In this document: piece by piece, positions 9,020-18,487 of the stretch
Position numbering within the stretch: the stretch's first letter is position 1
Layout: the number at the start of each line of letters is the position of its first letter
NCBI RefSeq assembly: GCF_030731595.1
Contig: NZ_JANQTS010000013.1
Coordinates: 1-62,540, forward strand
Length of the DNA stretch: 62,540 bases
Reading direction: 5' to 3'
Source: Yoonia sp.
Lineage (GTDB): Bacteria; Pseudomonadota; Alphaproteobacteria; Rhodobacterales; Rhodobacteraceae
Program-made: the position numbers and the translations under genes
Notes under the pieces: model-generated
Database searches by the model: none
What the model was told of the DNA's origin: nothing
What the model saw: the letters and a program-made list of their open reading frames with translations, nothing else

Positions 9020-10356
9020 GTTTTCCCATTCACGCAGGCCAACCGGCGCAATTTCAGGCTGATCTGCCGCAATCCGTTGATGTGGCCATCATCGGGGGCG
9101 GGATCATCGGCGTAATGACCTTGTGGGAACTGGCAAAGGCGGGCGTGCGCGCTGTTCTGCTGGAGAAAGGCCGCGTCGCGGGCGAGCAATCCTCGCGCAA
9201 TTGGGGCTGGATACGCGCGCAAGGGCGCGACATCGCCGAACTGCCCATCGTGCTGGAAGCGCAGGCGATGTGGCCCGCGCTTGCCAAAGAAGCAGGTGAC
9301 ATCGGGCTCCGGCAGACCGGCACGCTCTATCTGGCAAAGACCGATGACGAGATCGACCGCTACCGCGACTGGTTGGATCAAGCGGCCCCCTATCAGGTAA
9401 GCAGCCGTATCCTGACCGGCGATCAGGTGGCTGCCCATATGCCCAAAGCCGCGCGACGCTGGGCGGGGGCGCTTTACACGCCAGCCGATCTGCGCGCCGA
9501 ACCATGGGTCACCGTGCCGGCCTTTGCGCGTGCAGCGGTTGCGGCAGGTGGCACCATCATCGAGGATTGCGCGGTGCGCTTGCTGTCGCTTGAGGGCGGG
9601 CGCGTCACTGGCGTGATCACCGAAAAAGGCCTGATCAGGACAAACGCCGTTGTTCTGGCGGGCGGCGCATGGTCGTCGCTTTTGCTCAGGCGGCACGGCG
9701 TGTCGATCCCGCAACTCTCTGTGCGGGCGACTGTTGCGCAAACCGAGAGCTTGCCCGAGATCTATGCAGGCGGCGCCGTCGATCACAAACTGGCGTGGCG
9801 CAGGCGCGAGGACGGGGGATATTCCCTGGCTCCTTCGGGATTTCATGAACTTTTCGTCGGACCTGATGCGTTTCGCGCGCTGCGCGGCTTTGCCCCGCAA
9901 CTGATCAAGGACCCTTTGGGCACGCGTTTCCTGCCCGCTGCCCCGCGCGGCTATCCTGATGCTTGGGGGACCGCGCGCCGCTGGTCTGGCGACCAGATCA
10001 GCCCCTTTGAAAAGATGCGGGTTCTGGACCCCGCACCCAATCGGGCCAAGGTCGCACAACTGGCCAAAGACTTCGGGCAGACCTTTCCGGACCTCGGTAC
10101 CGTAAGAATCAAATCTGCATGGGCTGGCATGATCGACACCATGCCGGACGTTGTTCCCGTCGTGGATGACTGCGCGGCCCTGCCGGGGCTGTCGATCTGC
10201 ACCGGCATGTGCGGTCACGGCTTCGGGATCGGCCCCGCGATGGGGCGGATTATGGCGCGTTTGGCCACCGGAAAAGAGGCGGGGCATGATCTGCACCGTT
10301 TCCGCTTGTCCCGCTTCTCGGACGGGAGCAAACTGACACTGGGACCGAACCTCTAG
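9016..10356 (+). CDS. FAD-dependent oxidoreductase (DadA / amino-acid-oxidase-like)
   Basis: 446 aa. Seen: N-terminal dinucleotide fold VAIIGGGIIGVMTLWELAKAG (GxGxxG near residues 27-32) ending in LLEKG, then GEQSSRNWGWIRAQGRD, typical of the DAO superfamily, and a C-terminal FAD segment ICTGMCGHGFGIGPAMGRI. Known: relatives oxidise D- or N-substituted amino acids to oxo acids. It starts with an ATGA overlap on argE, so the two are coupled. It may oxidise the amine released by the deacetylase; the electron acceptor and exact substrate are not visible. Confidence 0.85.
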   Translation: MSFPIHAGQPAQFQADLPQSVDVAIIGGGIIGVMTLWELAKAGVRAVLLEKGRVAGEQSSRNWGWIRAQGRDIAELPIVLEAQAMWPALAKEAGDIGLRQTGTLYLAKTDDEIDRYRDWLDQAAPYQVSSRILTGDQVAAHMPKAARRWAGALYTPADLRAEPWVTVPAFARAAVAAGGTIIEDCAVRLLSLEGGRVTGVITEKGLIRTNAVVLAGGAWSSLLLRRHGVSIPQLSVRATVAQTESLPEIYAGGAVDHKLAWRRREDGGYSLAPSGFHELFVGPDAFRALRGFAPQLIKDPLGTRFLPAAPRGYPDAWGTARRWSGDQISPFEKMRVLDPAPNRAKVAQLAKDFGQTFPDLGTVRIKSAWAGMIDTMPDVVPVVDDCAALPGLSICTGMCGHGFGIGPAMGRIMARLATGKEAGHDLHRFRLSRFSDGSKLTLGPNL

Positions 10357-10418
10357 CCGCTTGCCGTGATTGCGCTAGGTTCTGGCCAGACAAACATTCA
10401 AAGACTCAAGGATCTGAC

Positions 10419-11582
10419 ATGCCAATCAAGAATCGCTTTGCCGAACTTCTTCCTGAAATCATCGAATGGCGTCGGGACTTGCACGAGCATCCCGAAATCC
10501 TGTTCGAGACGCACCGGACTTCGGCGATCGTTGCCGAAAAGCTCAAGGAATTCGGCTGCGACGAGATCGTCACGGGAATCGGGCGGACAGGCGTTGTGGC
10601 CGTTATCAAAGGCAAGACCGACACATCGGGCAAGGTGATCGGGTTGCGCGCGGACATGGATGCCCTGCCGATGCAGGAACAGACCGATCTGCCATATAAA
10701 TCCAAAGTAGATGGCGCAATGCACGCCTGCGGGCATGACGGGCATACGGCGATGCTTCTGGGTGCGGCCAAGTACCTGTCCGAGACGCGCAATTTCGACG
10801 GCACTGTCGTCTTGATCTTCCAGCCTGCCGAAGAAGGCGGCGGCGGCGGAAAGGAAATGTGCGACGACGGCATGATGGATCGTTGGGGCATCCAAGAGGT
10901 CTATGGCATGCACAACTGGCCGGGCCTGCCCGTCGGTCAATTCGCGATCAGACCGGGCGCGTTCTTTGCATCGGCGGACCAGTTCGAAATGGTTGTCGAA
11001 GGCAAAGGCGGTCATGCTGCCAAACCACATCTTGCGCTTGATACAACCGTCGTGGCCAGCCACATTGTGATCGCGCTCCAGACGATCGCCTCGCGGATCG
11101 TGAGCCCTGTGGAACAGGTCGTCGTCTCTGTCACCAGTTTCGAGACATCCTCCAAGGCGTTCAATGTGATCCCCCAGACCGTGCATCTGCGCGGAACAGT
11201 GCGTGCGCTATCGGACGAAACGCGCGATCTGGCTGAAAAATCCCTGATCTCGATCGCAGAAGGGACAGCAGCGGCCTTTGGTGCCACTGCCACGGTCAAA
11301 TACAAGCGCGGCTATCCGGTCATGGTGAACAGTGAAGCACAGACGGAATTTGCCGCCGAAGTTGCCAAATCAGTGGCCGGAAAATGCGACTTCGCCGATT
11401 ACACGATGGGCGGCGAGGACTTTTCCTTCATGCTGCAAGAACGGCCAGGGGCCTATATTTTCGTGGGCAACGGCGAAGGACACGATGTGCATCATCCCAA
11501 GTATGTGTTCAGCGACGAAACGATGCCCGCCGGATGCAGCTGGTGGGCGGGGATCGTCGAACAACGTATGCCCGCGGCCTGA
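10419..11582 (+). CDS. M20 aminoacylase / hippurate-hydrolase-like amidohydrolase
   Basis: 387 aa. Seen: EWRRDLHEHPE start, RADMDALPMQE, the metal motif HACGHDGHTAMLLG, FQPAEEGGGGG and the C-terminal GGEDFSFMLQ, the standard pattern of the amidohydrolase branch (hippurate hydrolase, IAA-amino-acid hydrolase). It is only distantly like the neighbouring ArgE, so this operon has two different M20 deacylases. A ribosome site CAAGGA lies 7 bases before the ATG. Likely cleaves N-acyl bonds of imported compounds (inference). The next gene begins inside its stop codon. Confidence 0.88.
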   Translation: MPIKNRFAELLPEIIEWRRDLHEHPEILFETHRTSAIVAEKLKEFGCDEIVTGIGRTGVVAVIKGKTDTSGKVIGLRADMDALPMQEQTDLPYKSKVDGAMHACGHDGHTAMLLGAAKYLSETRNFDGTVVLIFQPAEEGGGGGKEMCDDGMMDRWGIQEVYGMHNWPGLPVGQFAIRPGAFFASADQFEMVVEGKGGHAAKPHLALDTTVVASHIVIALQTIASRIVSPVEQVVVSVTSFETSSKAFNVIPQTVHLRGTVRALSDETRDLAEKSLISIAEGTAAAFGATATVKYKRGYPVMVNSEAQTEFAAEVAKSVAGKCDFADYTMGGEDFSFMLQERPGAYIFVGNGEGHDVHHPKYVFSDETMPAGCSWWAGIVEQRMPAA

Positions 11583-12175
11583 TGTGGGAAGAACGCTATA
11601 GCGCCAGCGAGGGGTATCTTTTCGGCACAGCACCCGCAGCAGTGCTGGCCGAAAACCCGTGGTTGATCCGCAAAGGGGCCACAGCGCTTTGCGTGGCGGA
11701 CGGGGAAGGGCGCAATAGCGTCCACCTTGCCCGTCACGGCATGCAGGTGACGGCATTTGATCCTTCGCCGACGGCAATCGCGCGGGCAGGGCAGCTTGCG
11801 GCTGATGCGGGGGTGTCGGTGAATGCGCATGTGTCGGATTGGGATGGCTGGGACTGGTCCGCGCAATATGACACGGTTGTGGCGATCTTTATCCAGTTCG
11901 CGGACCCTGCGTTTCGCGCGCGCCAGTTCAGCAACATGCAATCAGCACTGCGCAGTGGCGGGCGTCTTTTGCTGCATGGCTATCGGCCCGAACAGATCGG
12001 ACGCGGCACAGGCGGTCCGCCATTTGTCGAAAACATGTATACCGAAGAGATGCTGCGCACAGCCTTTGCAGGTTGGCAGGTCGAACGCTGCGCGGTTTAC
12101 GAGCGCGACCAAAGGTCCGGGAGCGCCCATGTGGGGCAGGCGGCCTTGATCGATTTTGTGGCGCGCAAACCGTAG
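11582..12175 (+). CDS. class I SAM-dependent methyltransferase
   Basis: 197 aa. Seen: the start MWEERYSASEGYLFGTAPA, the SAM-binding loop ATALCVADGEGRNSVHLA (a D-G-E-G-R-N variant of motif I), the acidic strand end VTAFDPS and the motif IV-like region YDTVVAIFIQF. This is the pattern of TehB/thiopurine-methyltransferase-like proteins. The ATG at 11582 shares one base with the preceding stop (TGATG), so it is translationally coupled; frames open further upstream belong to the deacylase gene. Substrate unknown; a detoxifying role is possible. Confidence 0.8.
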   Translation: MWEERYSASEGYLFGTAPAAVLAENPWLIRKGATALCVADGEGRNSVHLARHGMQVTAFDPSPTAIARAGQLAADAGVSVNAHVSDWDGWDWSAQYDTVVAIFIQFADPAFRARQFSNMQSALRSGGRLLLHGYRPEQIGRGTGGPPFVENMYTEEMLRTAFAGWQVERCAVYERDQRSGSAHVGQAALIDFVARKP

Positions 12176-12199
12176 GACGGATCAAGATCCACCCTCGCT

Positions 12200-13204
12200 T
12201 TACCCACCCGTATGCGACATATGCCTGCTGACTTGCCCGTCGATCTGCTGACGGGAATAGTCGAAATCATGCCCCTTGGGCTTGAGCGCAATCGCCGCGC
12301 GAATGGCATTTTCCAGATCGGCATCCGCCTCTGACGCCCGCAAAGGTGCGCGCAGGTCCGAATGACCCTCCTGCCCAAGACAGGTGTAAATCTCTCCGGT
12401 GCAGGTAATCCGCACACGGTTGCAGCTTTCACAGAAATTGTGGCTCAGCGGCGTGATGAACCCGATCTTCTGGCCGGTCTTTGCCACGCGGACATAGCGG
12501 GCCGGACCACCTGTGCGTTCGGGTAAATCAACCAGCTCCGAGCGCTCTGCAATCCGGGCGCGTAAGTCCTTGAGCGACCAATATTGCCCCAGACGGTCCT
12601 CGTTGCCCAGATCACCCATTGGCATGACCTCGATAAAGGTCAGGTCCATGTCGCGTGACGCGCACCAATCGGTCAGTGCTTCAAGCTCGTCCTCGTTAAA
12701 GTCTTTCAGTGCCACAGTATTGATCTTGACCCGCAGCCCCGCCTTTTGTGCGGCATCAATGCCGCGCAGGACTTGGGGCAGGCGGCCCCAGCGGGTAATC
12801 TGGGCAAATTTCGCCTCGTCCAGCGTATCGAGCGATACATTCACCCGCCGCACACCGGCGGCAAAAAGATCATCCGCGAATTTTTCAAGCTGGCTGCCAT
12901 TTGTGGTGAGCGTCAGCTCGTGCAGCGCACCGCTGTCCAGATGCCGTGACATGCTGCGAAAGAAGGTCATGATATCACGGCGCACCAAAGGCTCGCCGCC
13001 CGTAATCCGCAGCTTACGTACACCAAGCCGGACAAAGGCCGAACACAGGCGGTCCAATTCTTCCAGCGTCAGCAGGTCTTTCTTGGGCAGAAAGGTCATG
13101 TTTTCCGACATGCAATACACACAGCGGAAATCGCACCGGTCCGTGACCGACACCCGCAGGTATGAGATGGCGCGTGCAAAAGGGTCGATCAAGGGCGTAT
13201 TCAT
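12200..13204 (-). CDS. moaA: GTP 3',8-cyclase MoaA
   Basis: 334 aa radical-SAM enzyme that starts molybdenum-cofactor synthesis by converting GTP to 3',8-cyclo-GTP. Seen: N-terminal CxxxCxxC cluster (C24, C28, C31 in CDFRCVYC), [12 protein letters not shown], a second C-terminal cluster CxxC-x13-C (C258, C261, C275) and the terminal double glycine in SHTGG needed for catalysis. Length is normal for the family. It stands alone on the minus strand, ending 24 bases from a convergent methyltransferase and divergent from a lipoprotein gene; other moa genes are not in the window. Confidence 0.96.
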   Translation of the reverse strand: MNTPLIDPFARAISYLRVSVTDRCDFRCVYCMSENMTFLPKKDLLTLEELDRLCSAFVRLGVRKLRITGGEPLVRRDIMTFFRSMSRHLDSGALHELTLTTNGSQLEKFADDLFAAGVRRVNVSLDTLDEAKFAQITRWGRLPQVLRGIDAAQKAGLRVKINTVALKDFNEDELEALTDWCASRDMDLTFIEVMPMGDLGNEDRLGQYWSLKDLRARIAERSELVDLPERTGGPARYVRVAKTGQKIGFITPLSHNFCESCNRVRITCTGEIYTCLGQEGHSDLRAPLRASEADADLENAIRAAIALKPKGHDFDYSRQQIDGQVSRHMSHTGG

Positions 13205-13289
13205 AAGCGCAAACTATGTGCGAGCGATCCTGTGCGCAAGGGGCAACCAGACCGTTGCGCCGGGCAATAGGCCGTCATAAGCTGCAGCC

Positions 13290-13769
13290 ATGAGACTGAT
13301 TTTGATCCTGCCTTTCGCCGCCCTCGCTGGCTGTAGCACACCTTCGCTGCAGGGTATTTTTGGCACGCCGGCCTTGCCCCCGATGAATGCACCTGCGCAA
13401 ACGCTCAATCCGACCCCGCCACCGCCACCGCCAGTGACTGCGGTTACCGTTGAACAGTTTGACACCACAACACAGGAAGAGCGTGCGGCAGCGGCCGTCA
13501 CCACTCAAACCCCCGGCGACCAGGAACTAGGGTCAACCATCGCGTCACTGGGCCCCCCGACCGAGCCGGGCATCTGGCTGAAAACGCCCCTGGTGACTGC
13601 GCTGACAGCAGGGCGTGTGACCTATCAGGGCAAGTCGATCAATATCGAATTGCGTCCATCGGGCGGCGCCCCGGGATCGGGCAGCCAGATCAGCCTTGCA
13701 GCAATGCGCCTGATCGAGGCCCCGCTCACGGGACTGCCCGAACTGACGGTCTTTGCCACAGGCTCTTAG
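13290..13769 (+). CDS. small lipoprotein of unknown function
   Basis: 159 aa. Seen: signal peptide with a good lipobox LAGC (Cys15), then a proline-rich stretch (NPTPPPPPPV), an acidic middle and a C-terminal globular part (GIWLKTPLV...TYQGKSINIELRPSGG). The pattern suggests an outer-membrane or periplasmic lipoprotein with a flexible spacer. The family is not recognised beyond this. It is divergent from moaA with 85 bases between, and its stop overlaps the convergent alkylation-repair gene by three bases, with no terminator between them. Confidence 0.75.
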   Translation: MRLILILPFAALAGCSTPSLQGIFGTPALPPMNAPAQTLNPTPPPPPPVTAVTVEQFDTTTQEERAAAAVTTQTPGDQELGSTIASLGPPTEPGIWLKTPLVTALTAGRVTYQGKSINIELRPSGGAPGSGSQISLAAMRLIEAPLTGLPELTVFATGS

Positions 13770-14452
13770 GCGGACAGTTTGCGCCCCGCCTCTTTCACGG
13801 CAAAGGCTTTCATGTCAGCGGCATGAGCGTCCAAGAAAGTCTCTACCCGCTTTGGGTCGTGCTTGGACAATTCGCGCAGCCACCACGCAATGGCCTTTTG
13901 AATGAACCAGTCATGATCGGTGGTGTAACCGGCAGCCCAATGCAACACCCGCTCTCTGATCGCCAGATCGGCCGGTTTGGGATGGTTCTGCTTGGTCCAG
14001 GGCAGGGTCATGACAAGCGCCGCGCGGCGGGTCCACATATGCTCTGATGTGGTCCAGCCTTCCACCGCGTCCAGTCGGGCAGGATTGGCCACCAGCCGCT
14101 TTTGCCCTGCAATGCAGGCATGATCCGCCACGGCCCAGCCGTCAAAGTCGGGCACCCAAGAGGCGATCAATGCCCAAGCGCCGTCATCCTCTGGCCTGAT
14201 CCGCGCCTGTGTCAGCAGTTTGGCCGCCGCAATCCGGCCTTCGTGTGTGTTGCCCTTCCAAAGCCCCTTGGCCAGGGCCAGCCGCCCTTCAAGATCATCG
14301 TCAGCGCGCCATGCTTTGACGTGATCGTCGATCACGGGGTTCGCGACGCCCAGATAGGGCCGGTCCACCTTGTGATAGCGGTGCATTTCCGCGGCCTTTG
14401 CCGGATCACCCAGCGCGCGCAGTTCGGCAATGGCTTTCTTGGGGGTCATCAT
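13766..14452 (-). CDS. DNA alkylation repair protein (AlkD-like HEAT-repeat)
   Basis: 228 aa, mostly helical. Seen: successive helix pairs with conserved Trp and Asp, as in AlkD glycosylases (WVPDFDGWAVADHA, TSEHMWTRRAALVM, DHDWFIQKAIAWWLREL). Known: AlkD removes alkylated purines without base flipping. The start overlaps the glmS stop by ATGA (ATGATGA, so a start one codon later is equally possible), making it the third gene of glmU-glmS-alkD. There is no obvious functional link to cell-wall sugar synthesis. Convergent with a lipoprotein gene at its 3' end. Confidence 0.8.
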   Translation of the reverse strand: MMTPKKAIAELRALGDPAKAAEMHRYHKVDRPYLGVANPVIDDHVKAWRADDDLEGRLALAKGLWKGNTHEGRIAAAKLLTQARIRPEDDGAWALIASWVPDFDGWAVADHACIAGQKRLVANPARLDAVEGWTTSEHMWTRRAALVMTLPWTKQNHPKPADLAIRERVLHWAAGYTTDHDWFIQKAIAWWLRELSKHDPKRVETFLDAHAADMKAFAVKEAGRKLSA

Positions 14453-16272
14453 TCGACAGTCACCGATTTGGCTAGGTTGCGGGGTTGGTCCACGTCGGTG
14501 CCTTTGGCGACCGCTGTGTGGTAGGCCAGCAATTGCGCGGGGATCGCATAGAGGATCGGGGCAAGAAACGGGTCAACCTCGGGCATGATGATCGTGTCCC
14601 AGACGCCTTCGCTCGCCTCTTGCGCACCTTTCTTGTCGGTAATCAACAGCACCTTGCCGCCGCGCGCCATGACCTCTTGCATGTTCGATACGGTCTTTTC
14701 GAACAGCGCATCACGCGGGGCCATGACGATGACCGGCACATGTTTGTCCACCAAGGCGATGGGCCCGTGCTTGAGTTCGCCAGACGCATAAGCTTCGGCA
14801 TGTATATAGCTGATTTCTTTCAGTTTAAGAGCGCCTTCAAGGGCGAGCGGAAACATGGCGCCGCGCCCCAGAAACAGAATATCCCGCGCCTCGGCCAGCT
14901 TGCGGGATACCGCTTTGGTCTTCTTTTCAATGCCAAGCGCGTGGTTCAGCAAACCCGGCAAGCTGCGCAAGGCCGTCAGCTTTTCTGTCAGTTCCGCATC
15001 GCTGATCTTGCCGCGTACATGGGCCGCTTGCAGCGCCAGAATAGCAAGTGTCGTCAACTGACAGGTAAAGGCCTTGGTTGATGCCACGCCTATTTCGGTC
15101 CCTGCCAGAATAGGCAGCGGCAGATCGCTTTCGCGCGCGATGGAGCTTTCGGGCACATTGACGACAGAAACGATCTTGTCCGCCTTGCCCGCCATATAGC
15201 GCAGGGCGGCAAGTGTATCTGCGGTCTCGCCGGACTGGCTGACGAACAGCGCAACCGTGCCAGCGGTGACTGGCGGTTCACGATACCGGAATTCAGAGGC
15301 CACATCGACCTCGACAGGGATGCGCGCCAACTGCTCGAACCAGTATTTCGCCACCAGACAGGCATAGAACGCGGTGCCGCAGGCCACCATCGTCAGCCGC
15401 TCGACCGATGTGAAATCAAGGCCCGGTTCCGGAATGGTCACGCTTGTGCCTTCGGCGTTGATGTAATGGGCCAAAGCCCCTTGCAGCACGATCGGCTGCT
15501 CGGCGATTTCCTTGGCCATAAAGTGTTTATAGCCGCCCTTGTCCACCTGTGCCGTGTCGATCTGGAGCGTTCTGACCGCACGGTTGGCGATATTGCCGTG
15601 TGCATCGCGCACTTCGACCGAATTGCGAGTCACAACGGCCCAGTCGCCCTCTTCGAGATAGCTGATCCTGTTGGTCATAGGGGCCAAAGCAATCGCGTCA
15701 GAGCCCACGAACATCTCGCCCTCGCCGTACCCGATGGCCAGCGGCGAGCCTTTGCGCGCGGCGATCAGCAGGTCCTCTTCGCCGTCAAAGAGGAAACACA
15801 ACGCATAAGCCCCTTCGAGCCGTGCAATGGTCTGTGCCGCCGCATCGCGCGGGCTAAGACCTTGGTTACGGTAGTAATCGGCCAAGAGCGCTACGGTTTC
15901 GGTGTCGGTGTCAGTCTCGAACCCGATGCCTTGATCCGCCAGAAAACTGCGCAACTCGCGGAAGTTTTCAATGATTCCGTTGTGCACGACGGCCACGCCA
16001 CCTGCACGATGCGGGTGTGCGTTGCCGACATTCGGCGCGCCATGCGTGGCCCAGCGGGTGTGGCCGATACCCGATTTGCCCGCCAGCGGTTCATGCACCA
16101 GCAAGTCTGACAGGTTCACCAGCTTGCCAACAGCCCTGCGCCGGTCCAGCCGCAAATCGTTGATGGTGGCGATCCCCGCGCTGTCATAGCCGCGATATTC
16201 CAACCGCTTCAGCGCCTCGACCAGAATGGGGGCTGCTTCGTGATCGCCCAATACGCCGACAATACCACACAT
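14449..16272 (-). CDS. glmS: glutamine-fructose-6-phosphate aminotransferase (isomerizing)
   Basis: 607 aa. Makes glucosamine-6-phosphate from fructose-6-phosphate and glutamine, the entry to UDP-GlcNAc, peptidoglycan and LPS. Seen: mature N-terminus MCGIVGVLG with catalytic Cys2, the glutaminase residues in GHTRWATHG and NGIIENF, two SIS sugar-isomerase domains (SQSGETADTLAALRY) and the C-terminal DQPRNLAKSVTVE. Full family length. It lies 3 bases downstream of glmU, and there is no space for a leader ribozyme, so any glmS control must come from the glmU promoter. Confidence 0.97.
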   Translation of the reverse strand: MCGIVGVLGDHEAAPILVEALKRLEYRGYDSAGIATINDLRLDRRRAVGKLVNLSDLLVHEPLAGKSGIGHTRWATHGAPNVGNAHPHRAGGVAVVHNGIIENFRELRSFLADQGIGFETDTDTETVALLADYYRNQGLSPRDAAAQTIARLEGAYALCFLFDGEEDLLIAARKGSPLAIGYGEGEMFVGSDAIALAPMTNRISYLEEGDWAVVTRNSVEVRDAHGNIANRAVRTLQIDTAQVDKGGYKHFMAKEIAEQPIVLQGALAHYINAEGTSVTIPEPGLDFTSVERLTMVACGTAFYACLVAKYWFEQLARIPVEVDVASEFRYREPPVTAGTVALFVSQSGETADTLAALRYMAGKADKIVSVVNVPESSIARESDLPLPILAGTEIGVASTKAFTCQLTTLAILALQAAHVRGKISDAELTEKLTALRSLPGLLNHALGIEKKTKAVSRKLAEARDILFLGRGAMFPLALEGALKLKEISYIHAEAYASGELKHGPIALVDKHVPVIVMAPRDALFEKTVSNMQEVMARGGKVLLITDKKGAQEASEGVWDTIIMPEVDPFLAPILYAIPAQLLAYHTAVAKGTDVDQPRNLAKSVTVE

Positions 16273-16275
16273 GGA

Positions 16276-17619
16276 TCAGGACCTTTTTGCTTTGAGGGCG
16301 CGGAGTTTTTCAAAAAGGCGCACCGCAAATCCCGCCTTGTTTTCCTGCCGCCCGCGCGCGACTGCCAGATCTCCGGCAGGGACATCGCGGGTGATCACCG
16401 ACCCGCTCGCGGTCATGGCTGCATCGCCAATGGTGACAGGGGCCACCAGCATGGTGTTGGACCCGATAAAGGTATCTTTGCCAATCACCGTCTGATGTTT
16501 GAACACGCCGTCATAGTTGCAGGTGATTGTACCCGCACCGATATTGCTGCGCGCCCCGATTTCCGCGTCACCGATATAGGACAGGTGATTGACCTTGGCC
16601 CCTTCGGCAATGATCGCATTCTTGATCTCGACAAAATTGCCGATCCGGACACCTTCGGCCAGTTCCGCGCCGGGGCGCAGCCGCGCATAGGGGCCAACGA
16701 CCGCGTCACGCGACACATGGCAGCCTTCAAGGTGGGAAAAGGCACGGATCGTCGCGCCGGATTCGATCGTCACGCCGGGGCCGAACACCACATTGGGTTC
16801 GATGACCGTATCGCGCCCGATTACCGTGTCATGTGCGAAAAACACCGTCTCGGGTGCTGTCAGCGTCACGCCATCCTCTTGCGCCATCTGCCGGGCTTGG
16901 GCCTGAAAGAGCGCCTCGGCCTGCGCCAGTTCAGCCCGCGAGTTGATGCCCATGGTTTCGGCCTCTTCGCAGCGCACGACCGTTGCGGTCAGCCCGCGCG
17001 CACGGGCGATCCCGATGATGTCGGTGAGGTAGTATTCTTTGGCGGCGTTGTCGTCGCTGACTTCTGAAATCAGGTCGAAAAGCATTGTGGAATTGGCTGC
17101 AATAACTCCGCTATTACAGAGCCTTACAGCGCGTTCCTCGTCATTTGCGTCTTTGTATTCCACGATCCGGTCAAGCTGGTCGTCTTTCAGGATCAACCGC
17201 CCGTAGCGCCCGGGATCAGCGGCTTCGAACCCCAAGACAACGATGTCATGGGTCAACCGCGCGGCAGCCATCGCGGCCAGCGTTTCGGGGCGGATAAAAG
17301 GCGTGTCGCCGTAAAGCACCAGCGCATCGCCGTCAAAACCCGCCAAGGCAGGTTGCGCCTGAGCGACCGCATGCGCTGTGCCCAACTGTTCGGCCTGCAA
17401 AACGACCTGCGCGTCGGGGTCATAGGTCTGCACAGCCTTTTCGACTGCCGCCGCACCGTGGCCCGCGACCACAACCGTGCGGTCCGGGGCAAGGGCCGCG
17501 CCCGACTTCATCGCATGCACCAGCATCGGTGCGCCTGCAATTTCATGCAGCACCTTGGGCAGGTCGGAATTCATGCGCGTGCCCATGCCGGCGCCAAGGA
17601 TGATGAATGCGATTGCCAT
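16276..17619 (-). CDS. glmU: bifunctional UDP-N-acetylglucosamine pyrophosphorylase / glucosamine-1-phosphate acetyltransferase
   Basis: 447 aa. Seen: N-terminal nucleotidyltransferase motif LGAGMGTRMNSDLPKVLH, metal-binding region LYGDTPF, then a C-terminal left-handed beta-helix of hexapeptide repeats with acetyltransferase residues (INHLSYIGDAEIG-like, NYDGVFKHQT). It supplies UDP-GlcNAc, so its pairing with glmS (3 bases) puts two steps of one pathway together. The gap to the divergent phosphatase gene is 127 bases and must hold both promoters; no clear consensus is visible there. Confidence 0.96.
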   Translation of the reverse strand: MAIAFIILGAGMGTRMNSDLPKVLHEIAGAPMLVHAMKSGAALAPDRTVVVAGHGAAAVEKAVQTYDPDAQVVLQAEQLGTAHAVAQAQPALAGFDGDALVLYGDTPFIRPETLAAMAAARLTHDIVVLGFEAADPGRYGRLILKDDQLDRIVEYKDANDEERAVRLCNSGVIAANSTMLFDLISEVSDDNAAKEYYLTDIIGIARARGLTATVVRCEEAETMGINSRAELAQAEALFQAQARQMAQEDGVTLTAPETVFFAHDTVIGRDTVIEPNVVFGPGVTIESGATIRAFSHLEGCHVSRDAVVGPYARLRPGAELAEGVRIGNFVEIKNAIIAEGAKVNHLSYIGDAEIGARSNIGAGTITCNYDGVFKHQTVIGKDTFIGSNTMLVAPVTIGDAAMTASGSVITRDVPAGDLAVARGRQENKAGFAVRLFEKLRALKAKRS

Positions 17620-17746
17620 GACTGCCTCGAATACTTTTGTTGGTCCGACTTCTACTGCCCTTTTTCATTATCACAAGGGCAGGGGCTTCACATCAGTTTA
17701 CAGGGCGTTACAGAAGGAGTGGCAAAGCTGCTTGAAAGGCTACCCC

Positions 17747-18409
17747 ATGCGCACAGTGATTTTCGACCTTGATGGCACGTTGGCCGACACCAGCGGCGAT
17801 CTGATTGCAGCGGCGAATGCCTGTTTTCGGGGCTTGGGCCTTGGTGATCTGCTTGATCCTGCTGTGGATGCTGCAACCGCGCTGCGTGGCGGGCGCGCGA
17901 TGCTGAACCTTGGCTTTTCGCGTGTTGAAGGGTTCGGGGCAGAGGATGTGGATGCCCAGTATCCCGTTTTGCTGAAAGCCTACGCTGAGGATATCGACAC
18001 GCATACCGTGCTTTACCCCGGCGCTATGGAGGCGGTGGAGCGGCTGCGCATGGGCGGTTATGCGGTAGGCATTGCCACGAACAAACCCGAAGGCCTGGCC
18101 GAGATCCTGATGCAAAGCCTTGGGGTGCGCGATGTTTTTGGCTCGCTCATAGGGGCGGACACTTTGCCAGTGCGCAAACCCGACCCGGAACACCATTTCG
18201 AGGCCGTGCGCCGCGCGGGGGGTGATGTGACGCGCTCGCTCTTGGTGGGGGATACCGCCACAGACCGCGATACCTCGCGCAATGCGGGGGTGCCGTCGGT
18301 GCTGGTCACATTCGGTCCGGGGCGCGATGATGTGCTGGCGCTTGATCCCGAGGCGACGATTGACAGCTATGATGAACTCGACGCGGTTGTGGCGCGATTG
18401 ATCGGTTAG
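17747..18409 (+). CDS. gph: phosphoglycolate phosphatase (HAD family)
   Basis: 220 aa. Seen: HAD motif I FDLDGTLADTSGDL, motif II in IATNKPEGLAE, Lys in motif III (RKPDPEH) and motif IV VGDTATDRDTSRNAG. Known: Gph clears 2-phosphoglycolate from DNA repair and oxygenase side reactions. The ATG at 17747 has AAAGG 7 bases upstream; a TTG five codons earlier with AAGGAG before it is an alternative. Close relatives include other small-molecule phosphatases, so the exact substrate is inferred. Divergent from glmU. Confidence 0.85.
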   Translation: MRTVIFDLDGTLADTSGDLIAAANACFRGLGLGDLLDPAVDAATALRGGRAMLNLGFSRVEGFGAEDVDAQYPVLLKAYAEDIDTHTVLYPGAMEAVERLRMGGYAVGIATNKPEGLAEILMQSLGVRDVFGSLIGADTLPVRKPDPEHHFEAVRRAGGDVTRSLLVGDTATDRDTSRNAGVPSVLVTFGPGRDDVLALDPEATIDSYDELDAVVARLIG

Positions 18410-18487
18410 ACAGCCGCCGCGATTGGCCCTATCGTATCGCCAGATGTGGCCCTGTTGTCGGGGCCGATTGCCCTGCAAGGTGCTGAC

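Noticed and set aside
9004-10296. Long minus-strand open frame across the FAD oxidoreductase gene
   Set aside because: It mirrors a strongly coding plus-strand gene with clear motifs and has no family features of its own; an effect of GC-rich codon use.
16273-16275. Possible glmS leader ribozyme
   Set aside because: Only 3 bases separate glmU and glmS, so no leader element fits.
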